From the NCBI GenBank assembly GCA_964472525.1, contig CAYYLL010000017.1, positions 1 to 57,032 of the forward strand: 57,032 bases of DNA, read 5' to 3'. Made by a program: the position numbers and the translations under genes. The stretch is from SZUA-37 sp964472525 (lineage in GTDB: Bacteria; Pseudomonadota; Gammaproteobacteria; UBA6429; Thiohalophilaceae). Shown here one piece after another: positions 42,463 to 50,225 of this stretch. Position 1 is the stretch's first letter. Every line of letters begins with the position of its first letter. The notes beneath the pieces are model-generated. The model searched no databases, was not told the DNA's origin, and saw nothing but the letters and a program-made list of their open reading frames with translations.

Positions 42463-43069
42463 TCCAAAAGAAATTTCACCTAAGTTATGGGTAGAGCTGA
42501 TAGTTTTTATGAGCGCCTATTACCCATTATTTTTAATTCTATTGATACGAGATATAAGCTCTGAATCAAGTGGATTAGTATTTGGTGATACCAGTTGGGG
42601 TTTATTTATTAGTTTTTGGGCTTTGGCATTGTTTTTTATTTCATCGTTAACAACACTTTTGTCGGCCTGGGTGATGCGACATAACCTGACTTATCAGCAA
42701 GGGGGGATTCCCATTAGGGTAAGTAACTGTCGACAACTCCGTGGCGATATGCTCAATTACACTTTGCCTTTTATGATAGGTCTGTTTGCGTTTGACTATA
42801 GCTCTTGGCAATCCATTACATCGTTACTTGTATTTCTCGTTTTTATGTTTGTTTTTGTTCGAAATGATCGAGTTGTATTACTTAACCCAATGTTCTTGCT
42901 TATGGGGATTAGGTTATACGATATCAGTTATTTAGAAATAGGAAGAAATGTTGAAATGCATAATACAGTACTGTGTTTAGGTTTATTAACTCCATCTGAG
43001 AGAAATATTTTCTTAAAAGAAAGTGCAGGAATTAAATTCATTTTTCCCGATAAGAATAAGGAAGGTTAA
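42449..43069 (+). CDS. kwaA: KwaA-like membrane protein of a Kiwa defence system
   Basis: 206 residues with four hydrophobic segments (LWVELIVFMSAYYPLFLILL; LFISFWALALFFISSLTTLL; LPFMIGLFAFDYS; LLVFLVFMFVFVR). The layout, the GDMLNYTLPF and LLNPMFLLMGIRLYDI segments and the following DUF4868 gene match Kiwa, in which KwaA senses phage at the membrane and recruits KwaB. The start overlaps hsdS by 14 bases. KwaA is variable in sequence, so the call rests on topology plus its neighbour. Confidence 0.72.
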   Translation: MINHNPKEISPKLWVELIVFMSAYYPLFLILLIRDISSESSGLVFGDTSWGLFISFWALALFFISSLTTLLSAWVMRHNLTYQQGGIPIRVSNCRQLRGDMLNYTLPFMIGLFAFDYSSWQSITSLLVFLVFMFVFVRNDRVVLLNPMFLLMGIRLYDISYLEIGRNVEMHNTVLCLGLLTPSERNIFLKESAGIKFIFPDKNKEG

Positions 43070-43075
43070 TAAGCA

Positions 43076-44104
43076 ATGGACACTAAAATAGTGAAAGATG
43101 ATAAAGTGGGCGCGGTTCAAGTACAAATGGATCAAGTATTATTGGATCAAAAATTACAGCTTTTGAAAGGGTTGGATCTTGAAGGTTCAGTAGTAAATGT
43201 TTATGTTGTAAAAATTAGTCAAACTAATAAATCTAAACGCTTTCAAAAAGTTAATCGACTGATATGTCATGATGATCTAAAGGCTCAGTTTAAAAGTTAC
43301 GTTGTCGATTGTATTAGCAAAAATTCTCACATTAGTCAGCTTAGAGATATAACAACTAACCAAGATAACCGGTTTTTCTATGTTGAAAGTGCTGCCTCTG
43401 ATTTTTCTCAGGTTGTTTCAACTATTGAAAGTGACGAGATAGTTAGCCTTAGCGATTTATCAACACTGAATAAATTTAATGGTTATGCTATTCAACTTAC
43501 CTTTGGGGAGCCAGAAAAAAGTATTTTTGCGTTTCGTTATATCAGTACTGCGTGGTCAGTTAAAAACTCAGCAGGCAAGGCGTTGAGTTTCAACATGTTA
43601 AAAAATGAGTTAGTGGCAGGCATTAATAACGAGCCTTACTTTCAAATTACACCTTATATCGACTTTATACAGTCGGGTGATGATATGTTCATCAGCAGTC
43701 TTCAGCATTTTGAGACTGCCATGAATTACCATGAAAGATTAAAAGAAAAAAAGGCAGAAACTATTACAGCTTTATGTGCTAGTAATGCCTTATCGATATC
43801 GTACTCGGATCTTTTGTCTAAAAGTATTGGCAGTGATAAGCACCTAATGCGTCAGTTGGCGTCAGTATATGCTAAAGGTTATTACAACAATGATGTCTGG
43901 ATTGAGCAGTTAAAGAAGGCAGCTATAAAAGCTGGTAATTGGCTTGTTCAGTTTGACGATGATGGGACTATTCAGGTTCAAGGAAATAAAGAATATATAA
44001 GAGAATTGTTAACGCTGTTACAAAATAAACGTGTAAAAACAGTAGTTGACGGAGTGGTGTTTGATGTTGATGGCGAACTTATTACTTTAACAACAGATAA
44101 CTAA
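43076..44104 (+). CDS. kwaB: KwaB-like DUF4868 protein of a Kiwa defence system
   Basis: 342 residues matching the DUF4868 family of KwaB, the DNA-binding effector of Kiwa that stops late phage DNA replication and transcription. Segments such as FRYISTAWSVKNSAGKAL, FMISSLQHFETAM-like sequence and DGVVFDVDGELIT fit the family. No signal peptide or membrane segment. It starts 6 bp after kwaA, with a purine-rich ribosome site at the end of kwaA (GGAAGG). kwaA-kwaB is complete. Confidence 0.78.
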   Translation: MDTKIVKDDKVGAVQVQMDQVLLDQKLQLLKGLDLEGSVVNVYVVKISQTNKSKRFQKVNRLICHDDLKAQFKSYVVDCISKNSHISQLRDITTNQDNRFFYVESAASDFSQVVSTIESDEIVSLSDLSTLNKFNGYAIQLTFGEPEKSIFAFRYISTAWSVKNSAGKALSFNMLKNELVAGINNEPYFQITPYIDFIQSGDDMFISSLQHFETAMNYHERLKEKKAETITALCASNALSISYSDLLSKSIGSDKHLMRQLASVYAKGYYNNDVWIEQLKKAAIKAGNWLVQFDDDGTIQVQGNKEYIRELLTLLQNKRVKTVVDGVVFDVDGELITLTTDN

Positions 44105-44136
44105 TCTATTTAAATCATCTTCTGGGCATATTAAAA

Positions 44137-44991
44137 ATGGATACTAAAGAAAATAATGCTTTTTTTGAGAATAAGCCTGTCAAGGTTATAAAAGATAAAT
44201 TCTTTACTGAATCATTGACTGAGATGAGCTTTCAGCATCATATTTTTAGAGATACAGGTGCTAAAAAGCTAAAATTTAAAGATTGTGACTTTTCTTATTG
44301 TATATTTGATAGAGCATACTTCCATGCCTGTGAGTTTGAAGACTGTAAGTTTATAGGTGCTAGATTTACAGATTGTAATTTAAGAAATACAACTTTTGAT
44401 GGTTGTGACTTCGAATATACTATCTTTAAATCTACATTAGTTTCACATAATCAAATGTTGAAAAATTTACCTGCCTGGCCAAATGTTCAACGCGAATTGC
44501 TAATAACTCTTCGAATAAATGCAGAAAACATAGGTGATGGGGAAGCTATAAAAGAATATATCAGATATGAACTTGCAGCTTCTCGAGAGCATCTAAAAAA
44601 AGCTAGAGAAGGTAAAGAAAAATATTACGCGAAGAAATACAAAGGCCCTTGGAATAAAATAAAAATTTATTGGCAAAGTATATGGTTGTGGATTGATTGG
44701 CATTTATGGGGACATGGTGAATACCCTGGAAAACTATTTGGTACTATTGTTGGAATATTATTTGTTTTGACATTTTTCCGTCTTATTTCAGGACATTCAT
44801 TAAATGATGAGTCTACATTTTACGAGGTTTTTTCATTATATCTTGATTACTTTTTACAAAATTTATATGTGTTTGTCGGTATTATGCCAGATAAATTTCC
44901 ACAAAATTTGGCTGCATTGCTAGCGTTAACTAGATACATATCTTTAGGCTTATTTATCAGTGTTTTGTATAAGAGATTAGCCAGAAGATGA
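44137..44991 (+). CDS. Pentapeptide-repeat protein with channel-like membrane domain
   Basis: 284 residues. Residues about 42-97 form pentapeptide repeats (KFKDCDFSYCIFDRAYFHAC, FTDCNLRNTTFDGCDFEYT), a right-handed quadrilateral helix used for binding. A charged helical linker follows, then a C-terminal membrane domain: TM1 GKLFGTIVGILFVLTFFRLI, a re-entrant-like segment (LDYFLQNLYVFVGIMPDK) and TM2 LTRYISLGLFISVLYKRLAR. The TM-loop-TM layout resembles two-helix ion channels, but the TVGYGD-type filter is absent. Its stop overlaps the nucleotidyltransferase start by 4 bases. I suggest a membrane effector. I know no named system with this pair. Confidence 0.7.
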   Translation: MDTKENNAFFENKPVKVIKDKFFTESLTEMSFQHHIFRDTGAKKLKFKDCDFSYCIFDRAYFHACEFEDCKFIGARFTDCNLRNTTFDGCDFEYTIFKSTLVSHNQMLKNLPAWPNVQRELLITLRINAENIGDGEAIKEYIRYELAASREHLKKAREGKEKYYAKKYKGPWNKIKIYWQSIWLWIDWHLWGHGEYPGKLFGTIVGILFVLTFFRLISGHSLNDESTFYEVFSLYLDYFLQNLYVFVGIMPDKFPQNLAALLALTRYISLGLFISVLYKRLARR

Positions 44992-45677
44992 GTTATAGCC
45001 TTTACATTTATGGTTCTAGAGCAAGGAATGATTCAGTTGAACATAGCGATACCGATCTGTTAATCGTATTTGAAAATGTAAAAAATATCGATAAGGATTC
45101 AATTATGATTCCAGAAAACTTAAGTGCTGGAGGAAATAATTTAGATATTTCTTATTATAGTGTCGATAGATTGAAAGAAATGTATAAAGCAGGACATCTT
45201 TTTGCATGGCATTTGTTTACTGAATCAAAATATCTTGATGTTGGTATTGATTATCTTAAGAACATGGGGAAGCCAGAGCAATACATGTCATTTACTAATG
45301 ATGTCCAACCATTGTTAGAATTATTAGAATCCTCTAAAAAAGAATTAAAGTCATCAAGCGCAAATGTTATTTATGAAGCCGGGTTGGTTTACGTATGCGC
45401 GCGTAACATTGCAATATCTGCATCCTATTATTCACCCGCCGGATTAACTTTTTCAACATATGCACCATTCCTACTTGAAAACAACAATAATCCTTTTCCT
45501 ATAAATAAGGATGTATATGAAAAACTGCGACGTGCACGACTTGCTGGAACGCGTGGGCTAAATCCATTAGGGATTCTTAGGGATGAAGTTTTAGAAAGTA
45601 TTAAAAATGTAACAAAATGGGCGACTGCAGAATATGATCGTATAGCTAATGAGAGGGTTCATGAAGCGTTTGTTTAA
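44988..45677 (+). CDS. Pol-beta nucleotidyltransferase with helical C-terminus
   Basis: 229 residues. The N-terminal nucleotidyltransferase core has GS at residues 9-10 (IYGSRARN), metal-binding Asp21 and Asp23 (SDTDLLIVF) and a third Asp53 (NLDISYYS). The C-terminal half (residues about 100-229) is helical, with IYEAGLVYVCARNIAISASY recalling HEPN-like domains. It is thus an MNT-HEPN-like fusion, not a CBASS cyclase by motif. Known relatives AMPylate partners or modify tRNA. ATGA overlap with the upstream membrane gene (44988-44991) couples them. Confidence 0.75.
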   Translation: MSYSLYIYGSRARNDSVEHSDTDLLIVFENVKNIDKDSIMIPENLSAGGNNLDISYYSVDRLKEMYKAGHLFAWHLFTESKYLDVGIDYLKNMGKPEQYMSFTNDVQPLLELLESSKKELKSSSANVIYEAGLVYVCARNIAISASYYSPAGLTFSTYAPFLLENNNNPFPINKDVYEKLRRARLAGTRGLNPLGILRDEVLESIKNVTKWATAEYDRIANERVHEAFV

Positions 45678-45954
45678 TAACAAGGTGAATATAGAAAGGC
45701 AAGCATTAAAAATTGTTAATGAAACTTGTGCTTCACCAACTCTAAATGGCCTAGCGAAGGTTGCAGTGGATGCATGGAATAATTCTAATGAGCAAGCAAA
45801 TCCTGAGGTAGTTTCTATTTTGTATAAGTTATCAAAACGTATGATTCTTGAGGCGGATGTAAGTCGGAATGTATTTGACATCGAAGAACTAGAGTTATTA
45901 GAGCCGATAGCAGATTGTATTAATGAGTTAGAGCAGAAGCTTATATTGATTTAA
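45661..45954 (+). CDS. Small helical protein, partner of the nucleotidyltransferase
   Basis: 97 residues from the ATG at 45661 (MKRLFNNKVNIER), or 101 from 45649. I do not recognise a family. It is almost all helix, with a polar end LEPIADCINELEQKLILI. It overlaps the nucleotidyltransferase gene by 17 bases in another frame, and GAGAGG at 45651-45656 supports its start. Such a small coupled protein could be an antitoxin or adaptor of the enzyme, but there is no direct evidence. Confidence 0.6.
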   Translation: MKRLFNNKVNIERQALKIVNETCASPTLNGLAKVAVDAWNNSNEQANPEVVSILYKLSKRMILEADVSRNVFDIEELELLEPIADCINELEQKLILI

Positions 45955-45981
45955 CTTGTATTTAAACCTGAACCAATAGAA

Positions 45982-46653
45982 ATGAAATCACAACAATTCA
46001 TATTAGAAAAGTGTTTATTCACTCCAGACCAGTTTGAAAGAAGTATTCGAGCTGCTGAATATTTTGTACCTGTATTACCTGCGTATGCAATTGAATATGC
46101 AGAGTTGATTGTTCCTCCTGATTTAGATGGTGCTCGTGAAACACGAATACTCGTTGATCATGGTTTTGGAATTGATAGAAATAAAATTATATGGCACAGT
46201 TATCGTCAACCAATGTTTGGTGATTATGACCCTATATTGATTATTCACTATCATGGCATTCGTGATTATAAACTTCTCTTTCCTGCTATTAGTTCTGAAA
46301 TTCGAATGCAGCGATTAGCGAACTATTATGAAGAAGCTGAGAAATGTTTTGAAGCAGGAGCCTGGCTTTCTTTTATGATGATGTGTGGTGCTGTATTTGA
46401 AGGTTTACTTTTTGACCGTATTGGAAGCTCAAAAATTAAAAAATTTGAGACCCTTATTATAAAAGCAGTTGACCAAAAATTAATAACACCTCCTGAACAA
46501 AGCTTAATGGATAAGGTACGAAAGTATAGAAACATAGTTCATTTAGATAATAGTGAAGACAGTTACGTTAGTCGGGCAGATGTAATGGATACTAGAAAAG
46601 TTTTAGATACAATTATTCAGCGTTTTAGCTATCCTCATGAAATTACTGAATAA
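45982..46653 (+). CDS. HEPN-like protein
   Basis: 223 residues. The N-terminal half is unfamiliar (VPVLPAYAIEYAELIVPPDL). The C-terminal half has a DUF4145/HEPN-like look: YYEEAEKCFEAGAWLSFMMM, then VRKYRNIVHLDNS with Arg180 and His187, an R-x6-H motif as in HEPN ribonucleases. HEPN domains often cut RNA in defence and toxin systems. It lies 27 bp after the small helical gene and may belong to the same operon. The catalytic role is uncertain, since non-nuclease HEPN proteins also keep this motif. Confidence 0.6.
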   Translation: MKSQQFILEKCLFTPDQFERSIRAAEYFVPVLPAYAIEYAELIVPPDLDGARETRILVDHGFGIDRNKIIWHSYRQPMFGDYDPILIIHYHGIRDYKLLFPAISSEIRMQRLANYYEEAEKCFEAGAWLSFMMMCGAVFEGLLFDRIGSSKIKKFETLIIKAVDQKLITPPEQSLMDKVRKYRNIVHLDNSEDSYVSRADVMDTRKVLDTIIQRFSYPHEITE

Positions 46654-46747
46654 AATAACATTTTATAAATAATCTACTTAAAATTATATAGTTTATATTT
46701 ATACATAACAGGCTATAATTTCTTCATAGAAGAATACGGGTGAAAAA
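46654..46747 (+). promoter_or_regulatory. Possible sce7726 promoter
   Basis: A consensus TATAAT lies at 46714-46719 in AT-rich DNA; the best -35 (GTTTAT at 46691-46696) is poor. It suggests that the nuclease gene begins a new transcript. Confidence 0.35.
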
Positions 46748-47338
46748 TTGAACCAGTCAACAGACATAGAAATCAGACGGGCATTACATAAAAATGTTTT
46801 ATCTGCTCACCATAAGAACCCTAAAACTATAGTGATTGATGAACTAGGTCTTTCCCATGGGAAGAATAGAATAGATATTGCAGTACTCAATGGATATTTG
46901 CATGGCTATGAGATTAAAAGCTCCAAAGATAACTTGAATCGTATTTCTGCTCAGCTTGACGAATACTCAAAGAGCCTTCAAAAATTAACTATTGTCGTTG
47001 CACCAAACCATATTGAAGATGTAATAAAAATTGCACCTTCTTGGAGTGGGATTATTTTGGCAGAAAAAGGTTCTAAAGGAGGGTTTCAATTTTCAAAGAT
47101 ACGAGCACCACAAATAAACCCTGAGGTATGTACGATTTCTGTAGCTCATTTATTATGGAAGGATGAGGCCATTAGTTATTTAAAATATTTAGGGGTTTCT
47201 GATAATCTAACTAACAGATCAAGAAAAATTCTGTATGAAGATATATCTAAACTTTCTTCAGTTAATGAGCTGATTTCTTGGATCAAACTTAAATTTGTGA
47301 GCCGTGAAAGATGGAGAGCTGATTTACAACCTTCGTAA
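46748..47338 (+). CDS. sce7726-family PD-(D/E)XK nuclease
   Basis: 196 residues of the sce7726 family. The nuclease core reads NRIDIAVLNGYLHGYEIKSS with Asp43, Glu55 and Lys57, the D...ExK set. VVAPNHIEDVIKIAPSW follows as usual. Start is a TTG at 46748 (no ATG fits). It faces the beta-protein gene and the two coding ends overlap by 50 bp (47289-47338). Sce7726 and beta-protein genes are often neighbours, so the two probably form one system despite opposite strands; the role in defence is inferred. Confidence 0.8.
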   Translation: MNQSTDIEIRRALHKNVLSAHHKNPKTIVIDELGLSHGKNRIDIAVLNGYLHGYEIKSSKDNLNRISAQLDEYSKSLQKLTIVVAPNHIEDVIKIAPSWSGIILAEKGSKGGFQFSKIRAPQINPEVCTISVAHLLWKDEAISYLKYLGVSDNLTNRSRKILYEDISKLSSVNELISWIKLKFVSRERWRADLQPS

Positions 47339-48368
47339 GATGGTGATTAACTCCAACCTGTTTCCAAGTAGATAGATTCCCCGTGTTAGCAGTACCATTC
47401 ATAGTGTCATTAATTCTTTTATCTCCATGAGAAAATGCAGGTCCGCAATAATGAGATGATTGAACTATGATCTTACAAAGATCCTTCATTTGGGCTGGAT
47501 TATCACGATATGCGGTTCCTTTTGTAATAAACCAAACATCATCACCTGTATAAACTATTTTACCGGCTGGCTTTATCATCCTCATATCTTGCTCCAAGAA
47601 CTCTGGTGTATCAATTGTATAATCACCAAAAGATGGAGTTCTTAAATCATTAATATCTTTTGTTAGTTGTTGATATAACAGCCATTCATGACGATCAACC
47701 TCACCACCAGGCTTTTTAATTTCAGATAGATTCAAAGATGTGGCAGAAAAAATAAACGATCGAAACTTATTAAGTTGATTAATTTTTTTAATGGCAGAAA
47801 TTATGGCTTTTGAAAATATATTGTAAGGTGTAAACGACTGAGGTTTTCCAATATCAAGTACCAAATCGATATCTGTATGTTTAACTAGCAACTTTGCCAT
47901 TAGATTATCAATTGAAGAGTTAAATGAAGGGTTCATAAGCTCTTCTAATCGAACTCTAATGCATATTCCTTTCTTGTCTATGGCAACTATTTTTTTGATT
48001 TCATTCAGTAATGTATTACTGCTAGAAAACCCACATACTGGTACCACAGGAAGCTCCTCTTTTCGCAACTCTGTAAATATATGTGAAACTACGGATAACC
48101 CATTATCCATATTTTCAGAATGTAGGCTCGAATGTAATTCAATAAGTGTATGGCGAGCCCATTTATCAGTAAATCTTTTGGCAAATGGCTCTATATGATC
48201 TTGTACAGTCTTTTTTGCTACTCTCTCTTCAAAATCAAACTCTACAGGTGGAACTACAATTAAAGGAACAATATGATCTTTAATGCTTTCGTTAAGTCTT
48301 GTTAAAGCTTGATATTCTCCTTGTCGCCATTTTAGAATAGGTACATATTGGTTTGATCCAATTTTCAT
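47289..48368 (-). CDS. Beta-family protein (T4 beta-like, sce7725-type)
   Basis: 359 residues beginning MKIGSNQYVPILKWRQGEYQ and containing HEWLLYQQL and IVYTGDDVWFITKGTAYRDN, typical of the beta_protein family. Function is unknown; relatives are often linked to sce7726 nucleases and to ImmA/IrrE genes. It is last of a three-gene - strand operon; its start overlaps the ImmA/IrrE stop by 4 bases. Its 3' end overlaps the sce7726 gene on the other strand. Confidence 0.8.
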   Translation of the reverse strand: MKIGSNQYVPILKWRQGEYQALTRLNESIKDHIVPLIVVPPVEFDFEERVAKKTVQDHIEPFAKRFTDKWARHTLIELHSSLHSENMDNGLSVVSHIFTELRKEELPVVPVCGFSSSNTLLNEIKKIVAIDKKGICIRVRLEELMNPSFNSSIDNLMAKLLVKHTDIDLVLDIGKPQSFTPYNIFSKAIISAIKKINQLNKFRSFIFSATSLNLSEIKKPGGEVDRHEWLLYQQLTKDINDLRTPSFGDYTIDTPEFLEQDMRMIKPAGKIVYTGDDVWFITKGTAYRDNPAQMKDLCKIIVQSSHYCGPAFSHGDKRINDTMNGTANTGNLSTWKQVGVNHHLTKVVNQLSIFHGSQI

Positions 48369-49630
48369 ATCTGTTCTCCAATATATTTTCGAACCTGTCC
48401 CTGGCCAATTACACCATTCAAAATCGTATAACTATTTCTTTCTTTTCTTATTCGACCAGCAATTATACTCGGATGTATTCCAATATTATTTGCATCTAAC
48501 TGTACAGATTCTTCTGACATAGAAAATCTTGATAAACATATTTCCCAGGATTCTTCTGGAATTAATATATTTAATGCAAAATTATCAGCTTCAGTTTCTA
48601 TTTCATCATTTTCAGAATTACCTTCTTCGTCAAAGAAGTCCATATTAAGTGAGTCAAATAAGTGAAGAAAAACATGGCCAAGTTCATGCATAAGAACAAA
48701 CCAGAAATTATCAAGTCGGTCATATCTTAATGTTAATGCAACTATTGGATTGCCAGTATCTAATAACATGGCTGCACCATCTAGATATGTTCCTGTTAAA
48801 TGTTCTTCAATAACCAAGATAACCCCATGCTTAGCTAAAAGCTCTTTTACTAAAATAGGAGCATTATCATTGCAAGACAAGTGAACTAATTCATCTAACC
48901 AGTCGTCCTTATAATTAAACTCGTGAATAATACCTTTTTCATATTCCTGTTTAGCTTTTTGAATAACGCGAGTTTGCCAAGCTAAAAGAGAATATTCATT
49001 AGGAGTATTTTCGCCATGAAATTTCTTTCTATGTAACGCTGTTGCAAATTGAGAGCCCGCAGAATCTAAGAAGAAATTCTTTACTGCTAATAATGGAGAA
49101 GATTTATGTTTAACTTCAAGCCAATCTTTTTTGATCATTTCTTTAATTGGAAATTTATTCCAATCAACCAACTCTTGATTGTCCCAAACGAATACAGCAT
49201 CACCGCCTTTATAATTTGCACCACTCCATGATTCAGTAAATTTTACTTCTAGAACATCAGCTATATTTATAAGCTTTGATAAACTGGCTCCCATATAATT
49301 TGAAGCTTCATATCTTTGTATTTGTTGCTCAGGCATTCCAAGTAAATCAGCAAAAATTTTCTGTGACCAACCTTTTGAAATACGAGCTTGAATTAATATT
49401 TTTGGTAAGTCGCTTAAGTTAGAGCATTCAGAATATCTTGCTTTTCCTTCTTTTAATAATTTATATTCAACTAGCTGTGCCTTAAGATCTGATAGCTGAC
49501 TTTCTAATGCAGATACTTGAGCTTCTTTAAGCCAGTCAGGGGATGACTCTGTTGACAAGTTAGTTATATGTTCAGCAAGTACATCTATTTGTTTTGAAGT
49601 TATTTTGAATTGTCGTTCGTTATAAATCAT
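48365..49630 (-). CDS. XRE-ImmA/IrrE regulatory metallopeptidase
   Basis: 421 residues. After an N-terminal coiled coil (ALESQLSDLKAQLVEYKLL) there is an XRE helix-turn-helix (ARISKGWSQKIFADLLGMPE) and then an ImmA/IrrE peptidase with HELGH at residues 315-319 (VLMHELGHVFLHLFDS). Such proteins cleave a repressor to induce genes. The target here could be a regulator of this operon or of AbiE. Overlaps of 4 bases with both neighbours (beta-protein and DUF6932) show tight coupling. Confidence 0.85.
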   Translation of the reverse strand: MIYNERQFKITSKQIDVLAEHITNLSTESSPDWLKEAQVSALESQLSDLKAQLVEYKLLKEGKARYSECSNLSDLPKILIQARISKGWSQKIFADLLGMPEQQIQRYEASNYMGASLSKLINIADVLEVKFTESWSGANYKGGDAVFVWDNQELVDWNKFPIKEMIKKDWLEVKHKSSPLLAVKNFFLDSAGSQFATALHRKKFHGENTPNEYSLLAWQTRVIQKAKQEYEKGIIHEFNYKDDWLDELVHLSCNDNAPILVKELLAKHGVILVIEEHLTGTYLDGAAMLLDTGNPIVALTLRYDRLDNFWFVLMHELGHVFLHLFDSLNMDFFDEEGNSENDEIETEADNFALNILIPEESWEICLSRFSMSEESVQLDANNIGIHPSIIAGRIRKERNSYTILNGVIGQGQVRKYIGEQI

Positions 49631-50106
49631 GATTTATCTCCTTTAACTGTGTCAAAGGACTCATTGGTTAAGTCAATTGCCAAAATACCTTTTGCTTCTC
49701 CTGTAAATTTTTCAACCTGAAAAAATTCAATAAATGGTTTTCCTGAGTTTTTCTCGATGCCTGAAGGGAACATTTCACCACAATACTTAATTTTTTGATT
49801 TCTTCGACCATTACTAAAATCAAGAAAGACGGGATCAAGTAAAGCTTGGCTAACGTTATTAGTTTCCCAGCAACCATCATAATCTTCAGGTTTGGGTTTG
49901 CCTGTTACAAAGCTCCCATCTAAATATATGCATTTACAACCAGCCAATTTGAGCGAGCTCGCTGCTGCGAGTAATCCTTCAAATAATTTTCGTCTATGTT
50001 GATTTACAGCAAACAACTCTCTTGTTTCATCAAGAGTTGCCCAATGGATTCCTTGGGGCAATACACCCCATGGAGAACCAGTTATATTTATTAAGCTAGG
50101 GACCAT
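49627..50106 (-). CDS. DUF6932 nucleotidyltransferase-like protein
   Basis: 159 residues. LPQGIHWATLDETRELF and LDGSFVTGKPKPEDYDGCW match DUF6932. The second motif has GS (residues 64-65) followed by Asp75-x-Asp77, the pattern of a pol-beta nucleotidyltransferase. First gene of the DUF6932-ImmA/IrrE-beta operon. No ribosome site precedes the ATG at 50106; the promoter places transcription start at or next to it, so the mRNA is probably leaderless. Confidence 0.8.
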   Translation of the reverse strand: MVPSLINITGSPWGVLPQGIHWATLDETRELFAVNQHRRKLFEGLLAAASSLKLAGCKCIYLDGSFVTGKPKPEDYDGCWETNNVSQALLDPVFLDFSNGRRNQKIKYCGEMFPSGIEKNSGKPFIEFFQVEKFTGEAKGILAIDLTNESFDTVKGDKS

Positions 50107-50141
50107 AACACAACAATAATGTTGTGTTGAATTAAAGTCAA
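50107..50141 (-). promoter_or_regulatory. Promoter and operator of the DUF6932 operon
   Basis: On the - strand TTGACT (complement of 50136-50141) and TATTGT (complement of 50113-50118) are spaced by 17 bp. A perfect palindrome AACACAACA-ATAA-TGTTGTGTT (50107-50128) covers the -10 box and abuts the start codon. Binding there would block transcription. The XRE domain of the ImmA/IrrE protein is a natural candidate regulator. Confidence 0.65.
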
Positions 50142-50170
50142 ATATTTATTCAAAGAGATTAACTAATAAC

Positions 50171-50218
50171 TATTAAAACCTCGGTATATCTTGACAAATA
50201 CCGAGGTTTTAATAATAT
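50171..50218 (+). promoter_or_regulatory. AbiE promoter inside a 17-bp palindrome
   Basis: Arms TATTAAAACCTCGGTAT (50171-50187) and ATACCGAGGTTTTAATA (50198-50214) pair exactly. The 10-nt centre holds TTGACA (50191-50196), and TAATAT at 50213-50218 is a -10 box with 16-bp spacer. AbiEi antitoxins repress their own promoters by binding inverted repeats, so this is the likely operator. The start codon at 50226 is about where transcription begins and no ribosome site is seen, so the message looks leaderless. Confidence 0.8.
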
Positions 50219-50225
50219 TAGCTGC

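Noticed and set aside
44988..45677. CBASS-type cyclic nucleotide synthase
   Set aside because: The core is that of a minimal nucleotidyltransferase and the C-terminus is HEPN-like; no CBASS effector or accessory gene is present.
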